Positions 22,851 through 33,698 of a DNA stretch of 64,000 nucleotides are shown one piece after another. The notes beneath the pieces are model-generated. The model made no database searches, was not told the origin of the DNA, and saw only the letters and a list, made by a program, of their open reading frames with translations. How positions within the stretch are numbered: position 1 is the stretch's first letter; every line of letters starts with the position of its first letter. Source of the DNA: Impatiens glandulifera (Eukaryota; Streptophyta; Magnoliopsida; Ericales; Balsaminaceae); the NCBI RefSeq assembly GCF_907164915.1, contig NC_061863.1, positions 34,073,133-34,137,132 of the forward strand. Direction: 5' to 3'. Position numbers and translations under genes: made by a program.

Positions 22851-24392
22851 TTATTCTTCATCCCTTTTCACTCGAGGATCGATAGGGAAACGAATTCCTT
22901 CAAAGCTCATCCCTTCACCCGTCATCTCTTGACCGGTTAGTAAATTGCAAAAAGGATGAAGAGCGCGACCACCACGAACGGCTCCATCACTCCGGCCTCC
23001 ACGATCACCACCACTGCTTCGGCCTCTGCGATCACCACCACTTCGACCTCCACCTCTTTTAGTTGGCCTTGGATTTTCATCATTGGTTGGCGCTCGCTTA
23101 GATCTGGTGCCGGTTGATACACCGTCACCTCTTCTACTAGGCTCACTTTGAGTGATACAAGTTTGTTCTTTCTCAGCAGCAGCTTTCGCATTCTCTTCAG
23201 CTTGAAATTTCCTTGCAATGGAGTCGGCATACTCCAGTCGTTCAGCATCCGTTCTTCTCATGCTGCCTTGAATTTCAACTAGTTAATTCTGACATAATTC
23301 CATTAACTCCATAATCTCTCGTTGATTATCAAGATTTATTTGCCTTTCAAGGCTCATCATTTCCGATTGACGACTGAAGAGCTGCTTTTCAAATTTGGAG
23401 AAATTTGAATTTGAGACATGAGTTTCATACGTATTCTTCTTCAGTGTCATATCAAACTCCTTAAAATTTTGACATGTTCAGCAAAGTCTTTTCTGTCCTC
23501 TTTCTGGGTCTTCAAGATCTTTGCCATATTTTATCCCAGAGTTATCACATTCTTCTGAAGAGAGGTAAACAGAGACGTCATCGATTCCATAAGCTTGGTA
23601 CCGTCAACAAAAGATCCTTCATTGGATGAATTATCTTGCGATTCTGCTGTCATGCTCTGAATGTGATTAAATTGGGTGTGAACCTACAGGGATTGCTCGG
23701 GCTCATCCCTCTCAGACTCATTTCCAGATCGATTTTGCTCTTCTTCTTCCAGCTCCTCTTCTACTCTCTGAAATCTTTCATACAAATTTCCCGTACTGTG
23801 AAGAGGATGAGGAATATTCTCATAGAGATTACCAGCATGAATCCCAGGAAATGGTAGAGACTTAACAGTTCTATCATTTTGATCCTGTTCCCCCTTTAAG
23901 ATGACACACATATAGTCAAATCGATCTTGGCTATAGAGATTGAACGATCCAGCCTTCCCCTGAAACGCTTTTTCCACCACATCATTTAACAAAATAAAGT
24001 TTGGTTTAAGGACCTTCTTACTTCCATTCAATCGCCGAACCATCGGCTGATAAAACCTCCTACATTTCTTCTAATACTTTTGATTACAGATGCCTGTTGA
24101 AAGTATGACCCTCCGATGGAAGTTCAAAGAACTCTGCATAAGAGGCTTCGTCGAAAGAGATCTCCGTACCGTTAACAGTTGCTACAATGGAATCGCCCTC
24201 CATTTTCGCAGTTTGAAAGAAGTCCTGAACTTCCTTCTAATGAAATATGAACGGACCGTCAAGATATTTTCCGAGACCGGAATACTCGAGGGCTCTGAAC
24301 ATATCGACCACCTCTTTCTGATCAAAGGAATAGACCGATGAGAAATCAACCTGCAAAGTACAGTGACCCAACGTGATTCTCTTGTTTCCCAT
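22851..24392 (-). pseudogene. Accessory gene of the nested element, internally deleted
   Basis: Starts ATG 24392 (MGNKRITLGHCTLQVDF), about 120 bp after its TATA box. The domain is broken by a shift near 24240 and several stops, then continues as KKVLKPNFILLNDVVEKAF and RFDYMCVILKG (24043-23684). Immediately after this, where homologues have the INW...LFSNFY segment and a long linker, it jumps to an acidic Glu-rich stretch, so a large middle part is missing. The C-terminus (23261-22851) is intact: a helical TDAERLEYADSIARKFQ, then Gly/Arg/Ser repeats like an RGG box, ending DPRVKRDEE. Confidence 0.65.
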
Positions 24393-24512
24393 TTTTAGTA
24401 GAATATGAACATACACAAGATTAACAAAGATTTTTGAGAGAGAAAGGCAAAGAAATCTAGGGTTATTAAAAATCTTGAGTGAGAAAAAGCTTTCAATCTC
24501 ATGCACAAATGT

Positions 24513-24706
24513 CCTTATATAGACCATCAATAGTCATATATGATAACCGTCGTTTTTCCTAGGGGTATGACCCATCATTTAAAATTAGACGTCCTTTCCA
24601 AAGAGTCATCATTATATTGAGGGTATATCAGTCATTCTCTTTTAACTTGAAAGACACGTGTCTTCATGTTATCATGAGATGACTGTTTTAATATTTGAGC
24701 GGGAAA
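24513..24706 (-). promoter_or_regulatory. TATA box and E2F-like site of the nested accessory gene
   Basis: GGTCTATATAAGGAC spans the TATA box at 24524-24513, about 120 bp before ATG 24392. TTTCCCGC (minus strand, 24706-24699) lies about 180 bp further upstream, the same spacing as in the outer element. Confidence 0.55.
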
Positions 24707-24769
24707 ATCAAATATCTCCTCACGGGGACAGCTGTCCTTGATCAGTCTAATGAGCACGTAGTTAAACAT

Positions 24770-25100
24770 TTTTCTTACTGCACATATTTATAAAACTAAA
24801 CGTCTATTAGACGCATACGTCTAATTACGTGTGTTTTAAAAAAAATACGTTTAATGTCTATTAGACGTGTACGTCTAATTACGCATGAATACCACGTATT
24901 AGACGTGTGTTTGGTTAGACGTAAGCATCCTCTTGCTCATGACGTAACAACGTCTAATCGTCTATTAGACGTGTACGTCTAACCGCGCATATTTTAAACC
25001 ATAACATATAGATTTAGATGTATAGATTGTGAGCAAAAATACATCTAAATACAGACCTCTTCCTTTAGACAACCTTGTCTAATAGACCGATTAAGGCCAT
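24770..25100 (-). repeat. TTAGAC palindromes in the gag-accessory spacer (nested element)
   Basis: TTAGACGTGTACGTCTAA (8-bp arms, 2-base centre) occurs at 24861-24878 and 24964-24981, and a variant TTAGACGCATACGTCTAA near 24815-24832, with single half-sites between. The LTR arrays use a related but longer-looped unit. Confidence 0.7.
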
Positions 25101-25366
25101 TCGTTTGAGAGTATCTTTACTTTCAAAGTAATTTTTTTCCTCTCATTTTGTGCATGTATAAAACTGAATAACCAAATGTTTTGAGATCCTTCAGACCAAA
25201 AGTATTTTAATACAAAAATATAGAAAAACATTTATTCTTCTGGAATGGCAACAACCATTGTTAATTCTCTGAAATGTATACTCAAAAGAGTATTCTACAT
25301 GCTTCCTTCCTGCAATCCTACTGCATCACCTACATAAGAAACTATTTACAAACTTGGTACCCATAT

Positions 25367-27166
25367 TCAATTAGGTCCTCGATCAATTAGTCCCTTAGGA
25401 ATCCATATTTGATATATTCTAATGGATTTCCCATATTGCGTTGTGATTAATGCGTATGATTTTGACTTAGCAGGCGACTTTTTGTTAGCCACTGATCCCT
25501 TAGCTTTTGAAGAAGACATTCTTTTAAAACTCCTTGACTTTGAGTCAGGTTTTAGATTTCTAGACTTGCTAGTTGCTTCTAACTTATTCTTCAGTCAGCT
25601 AACAGTCGGCGGAACATAAATAATTTCATTCTTAAAAACTACTTCTTCATGAATGGGATCAGATTCACTTTTAGTCAGACTTCCTTTAACAAAGCTTATT
25701 GGCTTAAGCTTGTCATTTGATGAGTTTGAATTTTTGCACGACAGGTTTGAGTCATTGCCATAAAATCCTAGACCGGATCTAGATCCAGCAGGTTTTAACA
25801 TGCTGATCTGATATTTGTCAGCTTCTCTAGACCTTGTCCATGCACTGACAACATAGTTTAACCTTTTATTTTCAGCTAAAATAGTTTGGATCTGTTCTTT
25901 GAGCATCTCATTCTCAGATGAGATCTCTGTAACTTTCTTTTCAAAAACATTTGATTCAAGAGTTTGAGGTAAAACTAGTTGAGATACTTCAGGTGATGAT
26001 TTTGTTTCATTTAGGGATTCTACTAGCTTTCTGTACTCAATGACCATGTAATTTAGTACAGCTACAAGTTGTTCCCTATAAAATCTTTAAGAAGACAAGT
26101 CAAATACCTCAGTTTCCTGAGTCTGTTCTTCATCTTCTCTTTCCATGAAGCAAGCCACTTCTTCGTCATCACTATCACTGGATGAGAAGTAAGAGTCACG
26201 GATGCTTCGTCTGTTCTTTCCATCTCCTTCCATTAGAGCCTTCATCTCCTTTTCATCATCCTTCTTATCTTCACGCTTAGGTTTCCTGCATTCCGATTGG
26301 TAATGACATGCAATACCACAGTTATAACATTTAACATTAGCCTTTGATTTCTTATTATCATTGGAATTTGAAGAGCTTGAGTTAGGGTTGCTCTTCTTCA
26401 TGAAGTCGCCAAATTTCTTCACGAAGAGAGTCATGGCATCGCTGCTCAGTTGCTGTGCCACCGTCTTCACATCAGTAGCTATAGGTGGCTCTTCAGCAGT
26501 CACCAGAGCTTTGGAAATGATAATGGATGTGGATTGATCTTCTTCAATCCTGTAGTTCAGCTCGAACTCATAGGCCTTGAGATTAGCAAACAAGTTGAAG
26601 AGAGAGATCTTGTTGAGATCTTTAGATTCCCTCATAGTCATCGTCTTTATGTCCCATTCCCTCGGAAGAGCACGCATGACCTTAATAGCAAGCTCTCTAT
26701 TGCTATAGGTCTTTCCAAGGATAGATAAAGAGGAGACAATCTTGCTGAATCTGGTGTCGAACTCGTTCATTGTTTCACCAGGAAGCATCTTGAAACTGTC
26801 AAACTGTTGAGTGGCAACCATGATCTTGTTTTTCTTGGTTTGTTTGTTGCCCTCACACAGTTGGGTGAGTCTGTCCCAGACCTCTTTACCAGTATCGCAC
26901 TCGATAATGTAGTTGAACATGATGTCATCGAGAGATTTGTACAAAACATCAAGAGCCATGTTGTTGAGGTTGTTTTGCCTCTTTTCTTCACTGGTCCATT
27001 CGGCTTTCTCCTTATCAATCTTGATAGGACCCTCTGTGATGACACTTCACATGTCGTCATGAAGAGAGGAAATATGGGCACGAACTCTCTTCTTCTATAC
27101 GATATAGTTTTCTCGAGAGAAAGTTGGAATGGCTGTTGCACTGACATCTTTAGTTATGGTCGACAT
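25367..27166 (-). pseudogene. gag: Copia gag of the nested element
   Basis: ATG 27166-27164 (MSTITKDVSATAIPTF) opens one frame that runs to 25367 with only nonsense breaks: TAG 27095-27097 and TGA 27047-27049, both where gag relatives have Trp, then TAA 26087-26089 and TGA 25595-25597. The UBN2 core (TQQFDSFKMLPGETMNEFD, MRALPREWDIKTM) and an intact zinc knuckle CYNCGIACHYQSEC are clear. It ends IWIPKGLIDRGPN; pol does not follow. Gag would package the element RNA, with pol supplied elsewhere. Confidence 0.87.
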
Positions 27167-27198
27167 TCTTCAGGAAAAAGCTTGAGAATAGAAATAGA

Positions 27199-27210
27199 GC
27201 TTTGATACCA
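27199..27210 (-). other. Primer-binding site of the nested element
   Basis: TGGTATCAAAGC on the minus strand, two bases inside the LTR, one mismatch to the usual TGGTATCAGAGC. Confidence 0.85.
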
Positions 27211-27212
27211 AT

Positions 27213-28807
27213 TGATAGGATCAACTTTATCAATAGAGACGGGGGTTTGACGATTGATGAAGGCTTATGAAAAACGGTGTGAAAGAAATCTTATTAGGGA
27301 TTTAATTCACTTTCTATTCTACGCAAACCCTTGTAAACACTTGAAACAGAATAAAGTGCGGAAATGTTTACTTAGGCTTGAAGCTTAGGATCAAGATTGA
27401 GAAGATGACAGAAATGAACAACACAACAGTTTGTTTATGGATGTTCGGAGCAAACTCTCCTATGTCACCCCTTCTTTCAACCACAAGAAGGATTCACTAT
27501 AATATGCTTTAAATCAAATACAGTTTGCACGAATAGCTCACTGTTGAAAAAAACAGACTCTGTTTAACTTACAATATGATGAAGAATATCACTCAGCTTA
27601 AACGATACTTTGATTCGAACTCTCTCTTGATTAACACACAGTAAAGCAAGAAAGCAACTAACAGTTTCAGTAATCTAGATATCAAAATGATCGATTAAAT
27701 TCACTCTCTGTAATTCCAGTAAGCAAGACAGTTCTTTCGTTGTCCTTAAAAATCTATAAATATGAACAGGTACCAATGGTCGAATATTCATAATGATACG
27801 TGTCAAGTTTCCATTGGAATGCCTTCATAGTAAACAGAAGGCTCTAAGTACAAGGAACATGGCCGTACACAACTGGTAGTGCGCCGAATATTCTTCAGAG
27901 ATGTACCTACAAAACAAGTAGTGGGAATGATATTCGCTTACGTGTCATTGCTTGATTGATTGTAGCTGACTGTCGTACTGATCTTCACTAGAAAGTGGAG
28001 CAGGAGTAGCGTACAACTAGAGCATGTGGGTAGGCGGGTGCTAGCTTCAAGCAACTGCTTAAGTATGATATTAGACGTATTTCAATTAGACGATCTCGTC
28101 TAATGAAATCAGACGTCCCCGTCTAATAACAGGATCCATTAGACCACATTGTCTAATGGGATTAGACTTCACGTCTAATTACAATCACTTCAGACTAATC
28201 TGAAGGAGTTAGACTGCACGTCTAACTTTCACATTCCATTAGACTACACGTCTAATTACCGTTCTACTTCAGACTTTTCTGAAGTAGTTAGACTGCACGT
28301 CTAACTTTCTCTTTCCATTAGACTGCACGTCAAACTCCACGAGTTAGATTGCACGTCTAATACAACTTAGTTAGACGGAACATCTAACTTTCTCTAATCC
28401 ATTAGACTGCACGTCTAACTCCACGAGTTAGAATGCACTTCTAACTTTCTCTTATTAGACTGCACGTCTAATATCACCTAGTTAGACTGCAAGTCTAACT
28501 TCGCTAGTTAGACTGCACGTCTAATACGGCTAGTTAGACCTCACGTCTAACATAACTTAGTTAGACTGCACGTCTAACTTCACTTTCCATTAGACTGCAC
28601 GTCTAACTCCATGAGTTAGACTGCACGTCTAACTTTATATATCTCATGCCAAATCGGTCTAATGAACCTCATTAAGACCAAGTCTAATGTAATTTGATTT
28701 CGATACACCTGCATCAAAAACAATTAGACGCATAAATTATCCATTCATCATCAAAATTTCAGTAGTCAAACTATTTCAACACTTAGTAAAAATAATTTGA
28801 CCCAACA
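27213..28807 (-). repeat. 5' LTR of the nested element
   Basis: 1,595 bp. Starts TGTTGGGTCAAATTATTT and ends TTGATCCTATCA on the minus strand. The TTAGAC array (28080-28640) is in U3, with units such as GTTAGACGTGCAGTCTAAC. Confidence 0.88.
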
Positions 28808-29200
28808 CATATGAATAGAGCCGACGCTGAACGTTTGGAACAAGCTAACTTATTTGCAAGATCGATTGAAGCAATGGAAGACGCTAATGTTGCCGCTGAG
28901 AAAGAGAATGCCTTTATTGCTCTTGAAGCTGATAATGTTAAAAAGGGGGAATGTAGTTCAAGAGGAGGTGGCAATAACTTAAGAGGTGGTGCTTCGACAG
29001 GCACCAGATCAAAAAGAAAAGCCGTTGAGGTAGGAAGTTGTAGACCAGTCAAAAGAGGTGGAAGTCGCGGTGTTGACCAAGGTCGTGGAAGGGGTGGAAG
29101 GGGTGGCCGTACTCCTGTCCATGCTCCCGTCCCTCATTTCCATAATCTCTTGACTTGTGAAGGGTTTGATGGTCCAAACGTGAAAAGGGAAGGACAATAA
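28808..29200 (+). pseudogene. Accessory gene of the outer element, 3' part
   Basis: Continues the gene cut at 20938. It is open to TAA at 29198-29200: ADAERLEQANLFARSIEA (helical), then Lys/Arg and a Gly/Arg-rich run (RGRGGRGGR) of RGG type, ending NVKREGQ. The same ending order is found in the copies at 22851 and 52403. RGG tails commonly bind RNA or drive condensation; that role here is inferred. Confidence 0.75.
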
Positions 29201-29355
29201 TCTCTTTTCTTTACTTATCTTTAGTTAGTTTTTGGAACTTGGTTTTTGAACATGGTTTTTGGAACTTACGTTTGAAGTTTGTGAACTAGTATTATTCTTA
29301 TTTTAATTTGATGGGTGGTTATCTCATATTATTAATTTTGCAATGTTTTAACATC

Positions 29356-29372
29356 ATAAAAAAAGGGGAAAT
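29356..29372 (+). other. Polypurine tract of the outer element
   Basis: TAAAAAAAGGGGAAAT immediately before the 3' LTR. Confidence 0.82.
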
Positions 29373-30986
29373 TGTTGGCACAAATTAGTTTGACTAACGC
29401 TATTTTAATGATGTATTAGTAAAACTTTGATGAAGAATGAAGCTTACTCGTCTAATCGTTTTTGTGCAGTTGCATCAAAAATATACTAAATTAGACATGA
29501 ACTGAAATAGGCTAATTAGACGTGTTGCTAGTTAGACGTGTAGTCTAACAGATACGCAGTTAGACGTGTAGTGTAATAGATACGTATTTAGACGGGCAGT
29601 CTCACAGATACATAGTTAGACGGGCAGTCTAACAGATACGTAGTTAGACGTGCAGTCTAATAGATACGTAGTTAGACGGACAATCTAATAGATACGTAGT
29701 TAGATGGACAGTCTAACAGATACGTAATTAGACATGCAGTCTAACAAATACGTACTTAGAAGGGCAGTCTAACAGATACGTAGTTAGAGGTGTAGTCTAA
29801 CAGATACGTAGTTAGAGGTGTAGTCTAACAGATACGTAGTTAGACGGACAGTCTAACAGATACGTAGTTAAACGGACAGTCTAACAAATACGTAGTTAGA
29901 CGGGCAATCTAACAGATACGTAGTTAGACGGGCAGTCTAACAGATACGTAGTTAGACGGGTAGTCTAATAGATACGTAGTTAGACGTGCAGTCTAATAGA
30001 TACGTAGTTAGACGTTGTAGTCTAACTCTATTAGACTTGATGGTCTAATGGATCTTACTTTTAGACGTTGACATCTAACTCTCATTAGACTTGGTAGTCT
30101 AATGGAGCACGTCTAATGCCTCGCTTCAGCAGCTGTTTGAAGTTAACATACGTCTACCCACGATCCACTAGTTGTATACTACTCCTGCCCCACTTATCTG
30201 TGCAGACCGGTATGCCAGCTATTTGTATCCAATGAATGAACGCCACGTACGCAAATATCCCTCTCACTATTTGTTCAGTAAAGGACATTTCTAGAAGAAT
30301 ATCCAACGCACTACCTGTTCGGTACGACCATGATCCTTGTGCATAGAGCCTGTTGTACTCTTGTACTATAGAGGAATTCCAATGGGCGCTTGCCATGTAT
30401 CCATCTAGAAGATTCGACCGTTGGTGTCCTAATTCTATATATAGATCCTTAAGGAAAACAGTCGAGGAGAGAAGTCTAACAAGTTTACAAGTTTGTACAA
30501 GCCTTACAACGAGTTTACCAGCCTTACCTGCTATCAATCTCATACTTTTGCACTTACTGATTTGTACATCTTCAAGTTCAAGAGAGAATCAAAATCTGTC
30601 TAGCTGAAAAATACTCTTAATCATATTGTAAGTTGAATAGAGCCTGTTTTGTTCAACAGTTAGCTAGCTAGTAAACTGTATTTGATTCAAAGAAGTATAG
30701 TGAATCCTTCTGGTGGTTGGAAGAAGGGGTGACGTAGGATGATTTTGCTCCTAACATCCATAAACAACTTGTTGTGTTATTTACATTCTATCTTTCCGTC
30801 TCTCACTAGTTCATAACTTCAAACCTAAGCAAACAGTTCCGCACTTGAATCACTTCAAATGTTTGCAAGGGTTTGTGAAGAATAGAAAGTGATATTAATC
30901 CTTAACAAGATTTCTATCAAATCATTTTCAAGAAGTTGTCATCAATAGTTAGACCCACGTCTCTATTGATTACACCGATCCTATTA
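29373..30986 (+). repeat. 3' LTR of the outer family 2 element
   Basis: 1,614 bp. Starts TGTTGGCACAAATTAG and ends GATCCTATTA, the last CA changed to TA. The TTAGAC array occupies about 29530-30020 with roughly 17 units of 28 bp. Gypsy RT sequence begins two bases later. Confidence 0.85.
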
Positions 30987-30987
30987 A

Positions 30988-33698
30988 AGACAAAAAGAAA
31001 ACTACCTTTATCATAGAGGTAGGCATGTTCTATTTCAGGGTCATGCCCTTTGGTCTCAAAAATGCTGGGGCTACTTACCAAAGAGCAGTCACTATGATCT
31101 TTCACGATATGATCCACAAGGAGGTGGAAGTCTACATTGATGACATGATCGTAAAATCCAAAGATCGACATGGTCATATTTCCAACTTAAACAAGTTTTT
31201 GTAGAGAATTAGGAAATACCGACTTCGATTAAACACGAAAAAGTGTGTTCGGAATTACCATTGGTAAGATATTAGGTTTTCTTATTACCCAATGTGGAAT
31301 AGAGAATGTCCCATCCAAAATCGAGGCAATTACAACTATGCTTACCCCTCGAAATGAAAGAGAAGTCCAGGACTTTCTCGACAAAATCTAGTTCATTAGT
31401 AAACTGACTCTCACCTGTGATCTCCTATTCAAGTTATTGAAAAAGGATTAGAAATTTCATTGGGATGAAACTTATCAACAAGCATTTGAAAAAAAATCAA
31501 AGACTATCTAAAGTCACCATTAGTCCTTATGCCACCAAGACCCGGTATTCCCTTAATTCTCTATCTAACAATGACATATTTGGCCATGGGTAGCTTATTG
31601 GCTCAAGAAAACGAGAATAAACTCGAGATTGCCATTTATTATCTAAGCAAGAGAATGACTAGATACGAATTAAACTATTTGACACTCGAAAAAGCGTGTT
31701 GGGAACTTGAATGGATCACCAAGAGACTAAGATATTTTATGAAAGCCCACCCTATTAAACTAGTATCAAGGTTGGATCCAATTTAGTATTTGTTTCAGCA
31801 AACATTGTTATCACACAGACTCACTAAATGGATTATGATGATCTCTAAATACAATATAACATATACGGTTCAAAAATATGTTAAAGGAAGTGTTGTTGCA
31901 GATTTCCTTGTAGATCAACCTATCACGATCGAACTTTCCTATGAACTCGACTTTCCTGATGACACAATAATGTATATCTCTTTAGACAAATGGAAGTTGA
32001 TGTTTGATGGAGCTTAATCCAAGCATGGCTATGGAATCAGAATTGTCTTGATAAATCCCAATGGAACCTATAATCTCATCTCTATTAAGTTAGAATATTC
32101 TGTAACCAATAATGAGGATGAGTATGAGGCATGTCACTCGGGTCTCAAGATCGCATATGAATGAGGAGAAACAAAACTAGACGTAGTTGGCGACATTAAC
32201 TTGGTTATATCCCAAGTTAATGGAACATGAAAAGTACGAGGGGAAAATCTTAAACCCTATCACACTTGCCTACTCCAATTTATCGACAAGTTTGATTACG
32301 TGTCTTTTGTAAACGTGCCAAGAAGCTAAAATCGCTTTGCCGATGCTTTGGACAAGTTATTCTCTATGACTCAAATCCCAGTTGGAATAAAGGTCAAACC
32401 TCTAAAAATCCGGTAGAAATAGTAGCCTAATTTCGAAATCAGAGGTTAACCTCCATTCAAGTTCCCACCAAACCATGGTTCAATATTCTTGAAGAGTATC
32501 CGTACCATTTCCAAGATAAGGAAGAGCCCTACGCAAGTATTCCACTAACTATGCTTGGATAGCTAATAAGCTATATAGACGATCTTTTGATGGTCAAAAC
32601 ATGCTCTACGTCGATCATCCCGAAGCGCGACAAATCATAGAAGAAGTACACACATGATTATGTAGTCCACATATGATTGGATTAGCCCTTTCAAAGAAAA
32701 TACTCTATCTTGGGTATTATTGGAAAAATATAGAACATGAATATGTCAGCTATGCAAAAAGTTGTCACTAATATAAGATCTTATGCTGATCTAAAACATA
32801 CTCCAACATCTTTCTTTTACAATATGACATCACCATGGACCTTTTCTACATGGTGCATTGATTTCGTTGGGAAAATTTATCCTCACGCGTCAAACAGACA
32901 TGAGTTCATGCTCGTAGCTATCAACTATTTCTCTAAATGGGTCGAGGTAGTATCTTACAAAATTCTGAAATCTACTCAAGTGGCAAAATTCATCTGTATC
33001 AACATATCATCGCCAAATATGGAGCGCCTCATACCATTATTTCAGATAACGAAAGACACTTCCAAGGAAATGTTTTATCCTTGCTCAATGAATTTAAAAT
33101 TGAGCATAAAAAATCATCGCCCTATAGACCCTAAACAAAGGGCACGATCGAAGTGTTTAACAAGAATGTGATTAGGATCATCAAGAAGATGACCAACACA
33201 TACAAGGATTGGCATGAGAAATTTCCATTTTTCTTGTGGGGATATCGTACGACTTCTCGATTATCGATAAATGAAACTCTCTATTCTGTAGTATACGGTA
33301 TGGATGTCGTACAACCTATCAAGATTGAAATCCCTATACTGAGAGTCCTTTTGGAGTCTCACGTCATTGAAGAAGACAAGGTAAAATCTTGATATGACTA
33401 GTTAAAATTAATGGAAGACCACATGTTGGATGCATTATTCAAATCCCAAGTTTACTATAAACAAATAGTCGATATCTTTAATAGAAAGGTCAAGCCCAAG
33501 AACATGGAAGAAGGTGACTTGGTGCTTAAACAAACTTGAGAACTGTTAGACCCTAGGGGCAAGTTACGACCACGATGGGAATGATCCTTCCTAATTAAGA
33601 AAATCCTCTCTAGAGGTGCAGTTCACCTATCTATAGTTGAAGGTGAAGAGTTTATTTTTCCAAGCAATCTAGACACATTGAAACGATATTATGTGTAA
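30988..33698 (+). pseudogene. pol: Ty3/gypsy pol remnant, Tat lineage: RT, RNase H, second RNase H, integrase
   Basis: Begins mid-RT at the LTR edge: FRVMPFGLKNAGATYQRA and YIDDMIVKSK. Next are the gypsy RNase H (PLILYLTMTYLAMGSLLAQ, 31540 onward) and, near 32000-32330, a second RNase H (LMFDGA, VTNNEDEYEA). The doubled RNase H is a mark of Tat elements (Ogre/Retand). Integrase follows (WCIDFVGKI, FSKWVEVVSY near 32850; SPYRP near 33115; YGMDVVQPIKIEIP), then a C-terminal tail ending RYYV at TAA 33696-33698. At least ten stops and several frameshifts: long dead. The 5' half is absent. Confidence 0.87.

Larger units (their letters stand above)
20939..28807 (-). mobile_element. Nested family 2 Copia element, complete with two LTRs, pol-less
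   Basis: Minus-strand order: 5' LTR 28807-27213, primer site, gag, spacer, accessory gene, polypurine tract, 3' LTR 22684-20939; 7,869 bp in all. Flanks are AATAT (20934-20938) and CATAT (28808-28812), a 5-bp target duplication with one mismatch. Deleting the element and one duplicate leaves the outer accessory gene in frame across the join, which supports the boundaries. The LTRs differ at roughly 7% of sites by eye over ~200 bp, so the insertion is not recent. Confidence 0.88.
13854..30986 (+). mobile_element. Outer family 2 Copia element, pol-less, interrupted by a nested element
   Basis: Plus-strand order: 5' LTR (13854-15164, first ~165 bp missing), primer site, gag, non-coding spacer, accessory gene, polypurine tract (29356-29372), 3' LTR (29373-30986). 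The nested element 20939-28807 sits inside the accessory gene; without it the outer element is about 9.3 kb. There is no protease, integrase, RT or RNase H between gag and the accessory gene, so the element would need pol supplied in trans. Such gag-only LTR elements are known as TR-GAGs; the added accessory gene is the unusual part. Confidence 0.82.
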
